Of a stretch of DNA of 64,000 nt, positions 8,861 to 17,054 are shown piece by piece. Position 1 is the first letter of the stretch, and each line of letters begins with the position of its first letter. Source of the DNA: Acidobacteriota bacterium (GTDB lineage Bacteria; Acidobacteriota; Blastocatellia; Chloracidobacteriales; JADJPF01); assembly GCA_016213785.1 (NCBI GenBank), contig JACQZQ010000027.1, positions 1-64,000 on the forward strand. The letters run 5' to 3'. The notes below the pieces were generated by a model, which saw only the letters and a list, made by a program, of their open reading frames with translations, searched no databases and had not been told where the DNA came from. Position numbers and translations under genes: made by a program.

Positions 8861-8952
8861 CAATTCACCCCCACAAAACGTGGGGATATTCAATCAAATT
8901 TGAGAATTTGAGAAACGAGAAACCGGTTCACCCCTAAAAAATAGGGAACGCA
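8861..8952 (-). CRISPR. degenerate repeat-spacer-repeat unit (crRNA-like RNA, CreR/CreA-like)
   Basis: Two type I-E-like repeats, read on the minus strand, flank a 34-base spacer-like segment. The first, at 8924-8952, ends in GGGGTGAACCG. The second, at 8861-8889, ends in GGGGGTGAATTG. Both keep a hairpin with different stems: CCCTA/TAGGG in the first and CCCCAC/GTGGGG in the second. So the fold is retained while the sequence differs; they share about 16 of 29 positions, mostly in the 3' half. The eight-base GTGAACCG handle left by Cas6e cleavage is in place before the spacer (8890-8923). Only one spacer exists, and it sits upstream of cas3, not beside cas1-cas2 where I-E arrays normally grow. 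This resembles the crRNA-resembling RNAs CreA/CreR rather than an immune array. A decayed two-repeat array is the alternative. Confidence 0.72.
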
Positions 8953-8972
8953 TAATGTTTTTGCTTAACCAA

Positions 8973-9000
8973 ACTATAACAGTTATCATTTAGCTGTCAA
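8973..9000 (-). promoter_or_regulatory. consensus sigma-70 promoter for the crRNA-like RNA
   Basis: On the minus strand a perfect -35 TTGACA (9000-8995) is followed by a 16-base spacer and a -10 TATAGT (8978-8973). The predicted start near 8966 lies about 14 bases before the first degenerate repeat at 8952. It points toward the crRNA-like unit, small ORF and cas3. Its -35 box is 5 bases from the end of the self-matching site at 9006-9037. Confidence 0.75.
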
Positions 9001-9005
9001 GAGTT

Positions 9006-9040
9006 TTCGGCAGGTGAGAATTTGAGAAACGCGAAACCTT
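9006..9040 (-). promoter_or_regulatory. self-target (protospacer plus AAG PAM) of the crRNA-like spacer
   Basis: Read on the minus strand, AAG (9040-9038) is followed by a segment matching the crRNA-like spacer at positions 1-23 except position 6. The other nine of a 32-base protospacer (9014-9006) are almost all mismatched. AAG is a standard I-E PAM, and position 6 is one of the bases flipped out in Cascade. Cascade should bind but form an incomplete R-loop. The site ends 5 bases before the TTGACA box at 8995-9000 and 16 bases before the DUF2071 start at 9053. Confidence 0.7.
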
Positions 9041-9052
9041 AAAATTTATTTA

Positions 9053-9775
9053 ATGCCAAGTAACCCACTTACAATGGTTGGACATATTGACCGTTGCTGG
9101 CTTTTTACTTATCAAACGCCAGTTGATGATGTAAAAGATTTGCTGCCTAAAAATCTGTCTTTAGTTACTTACCAAAATTATGCTTTTTGGAATGTGGTGA
9201 TTTCTCATATCCAAGCTATGAGGCCAAAATATACACCTAAGATTTTTGGACTAGATTATTGGCATATAGCTTATCGACTATATGTTAAATTCCAGCCTCT
9301 TAATGGAGAGACAATCGAAGGGCTTTATTTTTTACATAGTGATTCTAATAGCAGTTTAATTAACCTAGCTGGTAACTTATTGACAAACTTTAATTTACAC
9401 CCTGCTAGCATAGAAATTAAAGAGCAAAATCAAACCCTAGAAATTGAAATTAAATCATCCTCTACGCCTGCAAAAATAGTTTTAGAACCAAATATAGAGG
9501 CTAGATTGCCCGCTCACTCTGCTTTTTCTTCTCTAGAAATGGCAGGCAATTTTCTAAAATATAAACCTAATGGAATAGCAATTAATTCTGATGGCAGTGC
9601 TAATGTAATTCATATAACACGATGTGAAGAAAATTGGTGCTATCAATTAATAGAAGTAAAATCAGCTGAATGGACTTTTTTTAAGGACAAAAATATTAAA
9701 CCTGAGGTTTGTTATCAAGTTGAGCCTATTGATTATCAATGGAACCAAGGAAAAAATTATAAAATAGTTTTGTAG
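9053..9775 (+). CDS. DUF2071 (YqjF-like) family protein
   Basis: This 240-residue protein resembles the DUF2071 family, beta-rich and related to acetoacetate decarboxylase-like folds, with no settled function. Visible family features are an early RCWLFTYQTPVDDVKDLLPKNL segment, a central WHIAYRLYVKF strand, and a late CYQVEPIDYQW end. There is no signal peptide. No good ribosome site precedes the ATG at 9053, so the true start may be the ATG at 9074 or elsewhere. The gene is divergent from the crRNA-like element. A possible plus-strand promoter (TTGCTT at 8961, TATCAT at 8984) would place the self-target site within its 5' leader, so Cascade bound there could also impede it. Confidence 0.75.
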   Translation: MPSNPLTMVGHIDRCWLFTYQTPVDDVKDLLPKNLSLVTYQNYAFWNVVISHIQAMRPKYTPKIFGLDYWHIAYRLYVKFQPLNGETIEGLYFLHSDSNSSLINLAGNLLTNFNLHPASIEIKEQNQTLEIEIKSSSTPAKIVLEPNIEARLPAHSAFSSLEMAGNFLKYKPNGIAINSDGSANVIHITRCEENWCYQLIEVKSAEWTFFKDKNIKPEVCYQVEPIDYQWNQGKNYKIVL

Positions 9776-9791
9776 AAATTATCCAAAAAAT

Positions 9792-10376
9792 CTATATTAA
9801 GTCATATCCTACTTTTTTTAATAATTTTCTAAGTAAGGGTACTGGTAAACCTACGACATTAAGATAATTTCCTTCAATTTCTTCAACAAATAAACTGCCA
9901 TAACCTTGTATTGCATAAGCACCTGCTTTATCAAAAGGCTCATTAGTTTCAAGATACCAATCAATTTCATTTTTTGTTAATAGGCTAAATTTTACTTGTG
10001 TTTGACAGATATCCACTTCTATTTTACTGCTAAAAGTATTAATAACAGCAACACCTGTTAATACTTCGTGCCAGTTGCCAGAAAGGAGTTCAAGCATTTT
10101 TCTTGCATCGTCTTTACTAGAAGGTTTACCTAAAACCCTATTTTTATAAAGCACAATGGTGTCTGCCCCAACCACAATGCTATTAGGCAAGTTTTTTGCA
10201 ACATCCTGAGCTTTATCTTTTGCTAGGCGGAAAACATAATCTTTGGGCGACTCACTAGCAAGCTGTAATTCGCTGATTTGGCTGGGGATAATATTAAGCT
10301 CTTTATAAAATAGGCTTAGAATCTCTTGACGACGAGGAGAAGTTGAAGCTAATACAAGCCTTAAATTTTTTTCCAT
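9792..10376 (-). CDS. maf: Maf-like nucleoside triphosphate pyrophosphatase
   Basis: The 194-residue protein hydrolyses non-canonical or modified nucleoside triphosphates to monophosphates. The family signature LVLASTSPRRQEIL is at residues 6-19, and VVGADTIV, VLGKP and the later conserved PFDKAGAYAIQGYG are present. Length is typical. It is convergent with the DUF2071 gene, with 16 bases between the two stops. No clear terminator is seen in that gap. Confidence 0.93.
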   Translation of the reverse strand: MEKNLRLVLASTSPRRQEILSLFYKELNIIPSQISELQLASESPKDYVFRLAKDKAQDVAKNLPNSIVVGADTIVLYKNRVLGKPSSKDDARKMLELLSGNWHEVLTGVAVINTFSSKIEVDICQTQVKFSLLTKNEIDWYLETNEPFDKAGAYAIQGYGSLFVEEIEGNYLNVVGLPVPLLRKLLKKVGYDLI

Positions 10377-10468
10377 ATTTTGCTTAAAAATTAATTAATA
10401 GTTTCTCTAAAAATATTAGAATAACTATGCTTAAAAATAATAAAAAATAATAAAAACACATCTAAAAA

Positions 10469-10924
10469 CTAGTTTTTTCTTGGCTCTATTTCAACTACTG
10501 TTACCTCACGGCCATTTATAATTTTTTTATGTCCAGTTAAATCTACTGGGCCTGCACTTGGTCTAGGGTTTGCTGGTTCAATAGACGCATTATCAAAAGT
10601 AGTTGTTTTTCTCTTAGATGATCGGGAGGATTTAGTTTTAGATGATGATGTTTTAGCCTTTTCTGCTTTAGCTATAGACTCTTCACGTTTTTTAGCTACT
10701 GCTATGGCTTTCTTTTCAGCCCTTTTTTCAGCCGCACGCTCACGTTTTTCAGCCGCTTTATTTCGTTGCTCTATTTTCTTTAACTCTTTCATTCCAGGAA
10801 TAGTTTTACTTGATGAGCTTTTGCTAGTAGTAATAGGGCTATTTGCCCCTTCTACTTGTGCTTGTGTGTAATTAGCTGATAATAAAATCGTTAAACATAA
10901 AACTACTATAAATGTTTTTTTCAT
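10469..10924 (-). CDS. small secreted Lys/Arg/Glu/Ser-rich protein
   Basis: I start this protein at the ATG at 10924, behind AAGGT, because it gives a clean signal peptide (MKKTFIVVLCLTILLSANYTQAQ, about 23 residues). The mature part is about 128 residues. It has a central charged helix rich in K, E, R and A (likely a short coiled coil), a serine/lysine-rich stretch, and a C-terminus with DLTGHKKIINGREVTVVEIEP that looks like a small beta unit. I recognise no family. A role as a periplasmic or surface structural protein is only a guess. Confidence 0.65.
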   Translation of the reverse strand: MKKTFIVVLCLTILLSANYTQAQVEGANSPITTSKSSSSKTIPGMKELKKIEQRNKAAEKRERAAEKRAEKKAIAVAKKREESIAKAEKAKTSSSKTKSSRSSKRKTTTFDNASIEPANPRPSAGPVDLTGHKKIINGREVTVVEIEPRKN

Positions 10925-11199
10925 GCTAGTTACCTTATGATTTATAGATTTTTGATGGTGTAACTCTAAGAATAACACATAGATAATAAGATTTTAATCT
11001 TTTATATTTAATCCCTATCAAAATAAAGTAGTTCAAACAACCTAGATTTCTACTAATTAACTAGTTGACCAAATAAAAATAACCTAGTAGAGTTAATGTT
11101 TTTCTTAAGTAATATAAAAATTTTTCTATGCCCCATAGGGATACTTGATAGTAACTTAGGATAATAAAGGGTTTATCCTGAAATTAAAAGCTTACTTTT

Positions 11200-12327
11200 A
11201 TGCAAAGAGATCTTAGTTTAGATAGTTTTCGTGGCCTATGTCTAGCTGTTATGACAATAGATCACTTAGTACTTCCTTTAAGTAGTTATACTCTTAATAC
11301 TCTAGGTTTTATCAGCGCAGCAGAGTTTTTTGTTTTTCTCTCAGGCTATATTGCAGGCATTGTATATACAAAAATTAAAATAAATTACGGTAGTAGTGGA
11401 CTTTGGCAAGCTGCAATAAACCGTGCAAAAAGCATCTATTTAGCACATATCATAGTCTTTTTGTTGATTTTTATAACTGGGCTTAAAAGCAATGTTTTCC
11501 TAACAGCTTGGAAATCAAATATTTTTAATTTTTCAGATCCTTTAATGTTTAATGACCCTAAACTTGGCTTATTTCTAGGGTTATTGCTTCTTTACCAACC
11601 AACATTTTTAGATATTCTTCCTCTTTATTTTGTCTTTTTACTTTTAACCCCAATAATTCTAGAACAATTGCTTAAAAATCGTCATTTAAGGGTTTTATTT
11701 ATTAGCCTAGGTTTTTGGCTAACTGCTCAATTTGGTGTTTTAGGGCTATTTAGTGGAGCTATATCTAAATTCCTACCTATTTTCTTAGGTGGTTTTGATA
11801 TACTAGCTTGGCAAATAATTTTTGTTTTAGGTCTTTATATTGGCTTCTTAAAATATCAAGGCTTAGATCTAAACTCTTTATTAAACAAGAAATTACTAGC
11901 TTTATCTTTTAGTTTAGTAGTGGCCTTTTTTTTAGTTCGTCATGATATAGTAAATCTAACTCTTACAACAAATAGCGATATTTTTTCTAAAGAAAAATTA
12001 GGATTATTAAGGCTAATTAACTTTGCAGCTATTGTCTACTTACTTGGTGCAGTAAAATCATACTTTGGTAAATTCTTAGAATTACAATGGTTAAGTCAAT
12101 TAGGCCAACACTCTCTACACGTCTATGCTTTTCATGTAGGGATGATTTTTCTACTTGCACCATTAACTCTTGAAATTAACTCTTTACCTAATTTCTTAGG
12201 GCTTTTTGTTACCTTTCTTATAGTGCTAAGTCTAAGTATCCCTGCTAAAATTCATCAACTTTATCGCAATTATAGTCAAGAGAATCTTGATTCTATTAAA
12301 GATGATGCATATAGTATTAAAGCTTAA
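11200..12327 (+). CDS. OpgC-like membrane acyltransferase
   Basis: A polytopic membrane protein (375 residues, about ten hydrophobic segments) that begins with the OpgC/acyltransferase-type motif RDLSLDSFRGLCLAVMTIDH followed by FISAAEFFVFLSGYIAGIVY. OpgC proteins transfer succinyl or similar groups to periplasmic glucans; the substrate here is unknown. No membrane-derived glucan synthesis genes are nearby. A short inverted repeat AGGATAA/TTATCCT lies at 11158-11179, just before the gene, and could be an operator. The next gene starts 32 bases downstream and is probably in the same transcript. Confidence 0.85.
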   Translation: MQRDLSLDSFRGLCLAVMTIDHLVLPLSSYTLNTLGFISAAEFFVFLSGYIAGIVYTKIKINYGSSGLWQAAINRAKSIYLAHIIVFLLIFITGLKSNVFLTAWKSNIFNFSDPLMFNDPKLGLFLGLLLLYQPTFLDILPLYFVFLLLTPIILEQLLKNRHLRVLFISLGFWLTAQFGVLGLFSGAISKFLPIFLGGFDILAWQIIFVLGLYIGFLKYQGLDLNSLLNKKLLALSFSLVVAFFLVRHDIVNLTLTTNSDIFSKEKLGLLRLINFAAIVYLLGAVKSYFGKFLELQWLSQLGQHSLHVYAFHVGMIFLLAPLTLEINSLPNFLGLFVTFLIVLSLSIPAKIHQLYRNYSQENLDSIKDDAYSIKA

Positions 12328-12359
12328 GTCTGATAATAAAAATGGTGAGTTATTAAACT

Positions 12360-13175
12360 ATGAGTTTTAAGTTATTGTTGAAGCTAGTTTTACCTATTTT
12401 AGTTATTTTTCTTACAACTAATTTAACGCTTGCCCAAAAAGTAGAGACAGGTTTTCTTAATCGCACTTTAACGCTTGATAAAAAAACTTATCGCTACCAA
12501 GTCTATGTTCCACAAAACTATACCAAAGCTAAGAAATGGTCTGTAATACTTTTTCTTCATGGTAGAGATGAGCGTGGACAAGATGGTCTACTACAAACAG
12601 ATGTAGGTCTTGCTAGCTCTATTCGTCGCTATGTAGAGCGTTTTCCTGTTATAGTAGTTTTTCCTCAATGCCCAATTGATTCACATTGGACACAACCCGA
12701 GGCAGGCAAACAAGCCTTAAAAGCACTAGATAAAACTATTGGAGAATTTAATATAGATCTAAATAAAGTTTACTTAACAGGAATTTCTATGGGAGGGGCT
12801 GGAACCTGGTATTTAGCGGCTGATAATCCAAATAAGTTTGCTGCTATTGCTCCAGTTTGTGCTTGGGTTATTCCACCTGCAAATATAAGCTCACTGCCTA
12901 AATTACCCGAAATGGTGACTAAAATTAAACAAGAAAAAGATCCCTACTTAGCAATGGCTAAACTTATAGGAAAGACCCCTGTTTGGCTATTTCATGGAGA
13001 AGAAGACCAAGTAGTTTCTGTTAGCGAATCTCAAAAAATGGTTGAAGCCTTTAAGACATTAGAGCTTGAAGTAAAATATACAGAATATCCCAATATAGGC
13101 CATAATTCTTGGGATCAAGCCTATAGCGAAAGTGATTTTCTTAGCTGGCTACTATCATATAGTCTAAATAAGTAA
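12360..13175 (+). CDS. secreted alpha/beta-hydrolase (prolyl oligopeptidase/esterase type)
   Basis: The 271-residue protein has a signal peptide ending near LAQ at residue 26, followed by an alpha/beta-hydrolase domain. The oxyanion/early motif LFLHGRDERGQDG, the nucleophile elbow GISMGGAGTW (Ser), the late FHGEEDQVV with the acid, and IGHNSWDQAY with the catalytic His are all visible. This pattern is that of secreted esterases of the dienelactone hydrolase/PHB-depolymerase-like class. The substrate is unknown, with a sugar or polymer ester likely. It follows the OpgC-like gene by 32 bases, so the two may both deal with acyl esters of envelope or extracellular glycans. Confidence 0.85.
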   Translation: MSFKLLLKLVLPILVIFLTTNLTLAQKVETGFLNRTLTLDKKTYRYQVYVPQNYTKAKKWSVILFLHGRDERGQDGLLQTDVGLASSIRRYVERFPVIVVFPQCPIDSHWTQPEAGKQALKALDKTIGEFNIDLNKVYLTGISMGGAGTWYLAADNPNKFAAIAPVCAWVIPPANISSLPKLPEMVTKIKQEKDPYLAMAKLIGKTPVWLFHGEEDQVVSVSESQKMVEAFKTLELEVKYTEYPNIGHNSWDQAYSESDFLSWLLSYSLNK

Positions 13176-13458
13176 CAATATTATCAACAAGTTTCAAAAA
13201 CCTTCCATATTTCAGCTAAATTTCAGCCAAAAAAGTTAAAAAATTTGTATGTATTTTTTATGTTTTTTCGTCAATAGAACATAATAATAAATAGACAATA
13301 ATCAGGCTTTTATGGTAAATACATCAAATCATTTAATTGAAAGTAATTACATTTTTTTCATTCCAATCTTTTATACTCGTATTTTTTAAGTAGCTATAAT
13401 CTTACGCATATTTTTACTGTGTTTCTAATAGTATTTTCGTCAGTAGAAGTGGGAGAAA

Positions 13459-16400
13459 ATGAAAAATTTTTCAGTTAAGTATTTACTACTAGCTAGTAGC
13501 TTACTGTTATTAGCTTTTCTGGCTTTATTTACTATTAAAATTTGGTATCCAAAAACTCAAGGAAATGCAGATCTTGCTGAACTAATAAAATTAGTAGGTA
13601 ATTCTAGAATCACTGAAGCACGTCTTTCAGGAGGCTTTGCCTATGCACCTTATAAGCCGCTACCAAAAACCGAAAAGAGAAAATACTCTGATTTTGAATT
13701 AACTAAAGGTTCTGGAAAAAGGCTAATTTCAGAGAGCATTGTTTTATCAAACGATGAAATTAAAAAAGATGAAATGGTTGAAGATTTAGAGGTGGGGAAG
13801 GCCACTGTAAAATCAAGTAAACGAGGTATTGAGAGTATAGATTATCAAAACCTGATAAACATAGATTTATCATCACAATTTCCTAATTTGATAGAAGGAA
13901 CATTTTTTAGAGGAGAACCTAAACAGGAATATAGTTTTTCTAATAAAGGGCTAAAAATAACACAAATAAAGGATTTCGAGCTTGTCCGAGCAAAAATCGT
14001 TATTGCAGATAGAAAGAATACTTTAGAAACTACCCATGCTCTAGCCTTAGTTTATGCGATAGAGGGTAATTTTAAAGAAGCAATAGCAAAGCTAGAAAAA
14101 GCTAATGCTGAAGAGTGTTCTAATCCATATATATTAAATGATTTAGCCGTAGCTTATTTCAATTATGCGCACGAAAAAGAAGATCTTTTACATATGATAA
14201 AAGCTTTGTCTGTAATTGACAAAGCCTTAGCCAAAAATAAGAAAATAGAAGAAGTGCTTTTTAATCGAGCATTAATTTTAGGAAGCTTACAACTAACCGA
14301 AGCTGAAAAGGCTTGGAATGATTATCTTAAGCTAGAAAAAGATGTTAATTGGCGTAAAGAGGCACAAAATCACCTTGTAATAATAAAAGCTCCAACGCTT
14401 CCTGAGTTATGGGTAAAAGAGCGTAAGACATTAGAGAAGGCAGTAATAGATAAAAACACAGAATTAGCCAAAAAAATAATCAATAAATTTCCTCATTTTG
14501 CACGAATGCAGGCAATAAATGAATTAATTCCTGCTTGGGGAGAAGCTTATCTTCAAGAGAGCTATATTGAGAGTATGCAATCTGTTGAAATAGCAAAGTT
14601 TATAGGAGAAAGTCTCCAAATTATTCATAATGACAATTTAGTTTATGACATAGTTTACACTATAAATACTTCACTAGAGCAAAGTAACACCGAGCAAACA
14701 AAGAAATTAGCTAATGCATACATAGCCCACAAACAAGGAGAGCATTTAACTGAAACGGGCCAAGTTGACCAAGCAGAAGCATCACTTCTCAAAGCAAAAA
14801 AGCTATTTGTTGAATGCAGAGATTTAGCTGGAAAGACATTAACTGATATTCAATTAGCACGCATTTATGTTTTTAGAGCTAATTTTCCTATTGCCTTGGA
14901 CGTTATTACCAAGTTTCGCAAGGTTGCAGAAGACAAACAATACCTATATGTTTTGGGTCGTTCTTGGCTTACATATGGTCGGATTCAGCATAAATTATTT
15001 GAGCCACAAAAAGCATTAGAGGCATTAAAAGTAGCTGAGAAATATTTTAAGGAGATAGGGGATTATAATGAAATTTTAAATACTTATTCTCTTTTGGCTA
15101 TTGTACATGAGCAGATAGGGTTATTAGAAGGATTTTGGGAAAGTTGTTACAAAGCTTTTAAGTTAATGAGAGAAGTAAATAATGCTACCTATAAAATTAC
15201 TATAAATAATTTTATTACAGAGCGCTTATTTGAGCGAAATACACTAAATATCTCTTTATATTTTCTTGATCAGTCTTTTTATCTTTGCCAAAAATCTAAA
15301 GCTATCACAGATTTATTTTCTGTTCTGTGTTTTCGTGCTCAAGCTAACTACAAACTAGGTAATAAAAATACTGCATATGATGATATAAACCGCGCTAAAG
15401 CTTGTGTCAATCTGTCTTCTGAAGAGTCCGTGAAAATTGGATTTGAACAATATATTGCAGTTCTTGAAGGGGCTTTTAGTCTTTTTGAAGAACCAAAAAA
15501 AGCCATAAGTTTGTACAATGTTGCTTTAGCTAGCAGTTATGGAGAATTTGAAAAATATGAGCTTGTAAGCATTTATTTATCAAGAGCAAAAGCTTACATT
15601 TTGATTGGTGAATATGATAAAGCTGAAAAAGATTTGGAAAGTAGTATCAAAGAATATGAGCGAGTGCGTAATTCTTTTCCATTTGAAAAGGAACGAGTAA
15701 GTTTTTTAGAGCAAGTTCTGTCGTCATATGATGAAATGATTTTGTTTCAAATGGAAAAACGCAAAAGAGCAGATTTAGCTTTTTATTATAATGAGGCCAA
15801 AAGAACTCGTGCTCTTTTAGATCTAATAGCAATTAACCAAAAAATTAATCATTCTACTAGCTTAGAATTAACAGTAAGCAAGCTAGCACCTTATAGCTTA
15901 AGGGATATTCAGAGCAAAATACCTGAGAATACTGTAGTAGTTGAATATGCTTTTTTGGAAAGAAAATTACTTATTTGGCTAGTTGAACGAAACGATTCTA
16001 AATTTTTTCAAGTTGAAGTAGACCAAAATTTACTAGAAAAAGACATTAAAAACTTTCGTGATGCAATAGACAGAAACTTGTTAAAAAATGAGCTAACTTC
16101 TTTCTCTGCACCATTATTTGAGAAGCTAATAAAGCCCATTTTAATGCTAATACCTAAAGAAACTAGAGTAGTAATAGTGCCAGATAAAATTTTATATGAA
16201 GTACCTTTTACTGCACTAATTAATTCGTCAACTAATAATTTTTTGATAGAGGATTTTGTAATAACAATAGTTCCAAGCTCAACAATATTTATTACTTCCC
16301 TACAACAAAATAAGCAATTAAGTAAAATTAAAACACCAAAAATCTTATTAGTGGGTAATCCGGCCTTTGATCGCAAAAGGTTTCCTAGACTAGGTAATTT

Positions 16401-16977
16401 GCTGCATTCTGAAAAAGAAGTTGATAGTATTGCAAAATTATACCCAAAAGATGCGATAGTTTTTAAAAATAAGACAGCTACTAAAAAAGTTTTTTTAGAT
16501 TTCGCTCCAAAATCCAACATAATCCATTTTGCCGGTCATGCCATTGCAAATCTAGAAACACCTCTTTCTTCAGAGCTTATTTTTGCTAAAAATGAGTTTG
16601 AAGAGTTCAATGATAGTTCTTTAAGAGCTTATGAGTTGTATGATTTGCATTTAACACAAACACAACTAGTAGTGCTTGCAGGCTGTAATACTGCAAAAGG
16701 ACAGCGTTTGCAAAGTGAAGGCGTTATAAGTATTACCAGACCATTTCTGGCTAGCAATGTTCCTGCTGTAATAGCAAGTTTATGGGAGGCAGATGATTGG
16801 GCTTCAGAAGTACTATTTTCCAGCTTTTATAAAAATATAGTTTCTGGCAAAGATGCTGGCGCTGCTTTACGAAATGCTCAGTTAGATTTGATTAATAGTA
16901 GTGATTCTAAGCAACAACAACCTAAAAAATGGGCAGTTTTCACCTTATTTGGAGGTGTTAATCAAAAAGAGAAATAG
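13459..16977 (+). CDS. TPR-CHAT caspase-like protein with N-terminal membrane anchor
   Basis: A 1172-residue protein. A signal or anchor helix at residues 9-28 (LLLASSLLLLAFLALFTIKIW) is followed by a 120-residue linker, many TPR-like helical repeats (about 190-770), and a C-terminal CHAT protease domain (about 840-1165). The CHAT dyad is intact: His1027 in HFAGHA and Cys1076 in LVVLAGCNTAKG. The later ASLWEADD and FSSFYKNIVSGKDAGAALRNAQ segments are typical. The TPRs probably sense a partner and the CHAT domain cleaves a protein. It is followed by an unknown protein and a subtilase in the same direction, which suggests a proteolytic cascade, as in other bacterial CHAT systems. The N-terminus places at least part of it outside the cytoplasm or at the membrane. 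Confidence 0.9.
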   Translation: MKNFSVKYLLLASSLLLLAFLALFTIKIWYPKTQGNADLAELIKLVGNSRITEARLSGGFAYAPYKPLPKTEKRKYSDFELTKGSGKRLISESIVLSNDEIKKDEMVEDLEVGKATVKSSKRGIESIDYQNLINIDLSSQFPNLIEGTFFRGEPKQEYSFSNKGLKITQIKDFELVRAKIVIADRKNTLETTHALALVYAIEGNFKEAIAKLEKANAEECSNPYILNDLAVAYFNYAHEKEDLLHMIKALSVIDKALAKNKKIEEVLFNRALILGSLQLTEAEKAWNDYLKLEKDVNWRKEAQNHLVIIKAPTLPELWVKERKTLEKAVIDKNTELAKKIINKFPHFARMQAINELIPAWGEAYLQESYIESMQSVEIAKFIGESLQIIHNDNLVYDIVYTINTSLEQSNTEQTKKLANAYIAHKQGEHLTETGQVDQAEASLLKAKKLFVECRDLAGKTLTDIQLARIYVFRANFPIALDVITKFRKVAEDKQYLYVLGRSWLTYGRIQHKLFEPQKALEALKVAEKYFKEIGDYNEILNTYSLLAIVHEQIGLLEGFWESCYKAFKLMREVNNATYKITINNFITERLFERNTLNISLYFLDQSFYLCQKSKAITDLFSVLCFRAQANYKLGNKNTAYDDINRAKACVNLSSEESVKIGFEQYIAVLEGAFSLFEEPKKAISLYNVALASSYGEFEKYELVSIYLSRAKAYILIGEYDKAEKDLESSIKEYERVRNSFPFEKERVSFLEQVLSSYDEMILFQMEKRKRADLAFYYNEAKRTRALLDLIAINQKINHSTSLELTVSKLAPYSLRDIQSKIPENTVVVEYAFLERKLLIWLVERNDSKFFQVEVDQNLLEKDIKNFRDAIDRNLLKNELTSFSAPLFEKLIKPILMLIPKETRVVIVPDKILYEVPFTALINSSTNNFLIEDFVITIVPSSTIFITSLQQNKQLSKIKTPKILLVGNPAFDRKRFPRLGNLLHSEKEVDSIAKLYPKDAIVFKNKTATKKVFLDFAPKSNIIHFAGHAIANLETPLSSELIFAKNEFEEFNDSSLRAYELYDLHLTQTQLVVLAGCNTAKGQRLQSEGVISITRPFLASNVPAVIASLWEADDWASEVLFSSFYKNIVSGKDAGAALRNAQLDLINSSDSKQQQPKKWAVFTLFGGVNQKEK

Positions 16978-16992
16978 TCTATAACATAGCCT

Positions 16993-17022
16993 TAATTATC
17001 CCTAATTATCCCTAATTATCCC
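16993..17022. repeat. three tandem copies of a 10-base unit
   Basis: TAATTATCCC is repeated three times exactly between the CHAT gene and the next gene, followed by a partial copy (TAAATT). It ends about 20 bases before the AGGAGG of the downstream gene. It could be a protein-binding site or simple slippage; nothing pairs with it nearby. Confidence 0.8.
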
Positions 17023-17054
17023 TAAATTTTAGAATACCTAAGGAGGAAGAGAAA

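Noticed and set aside
8861-8952. Calling the repeat-spacer-repeat an active immune CRISPR array
   Set aside because: Only one spacer, degenerate repeats, wrong side of the cas operon and a target beside itself.
11158-11179. Inverted repeat before the OpgC-like gene as a terminator
   Set aside because: The stem is only 7 bp and no T-run follows; at most a weak operator, so it is mentioned only with the gene.
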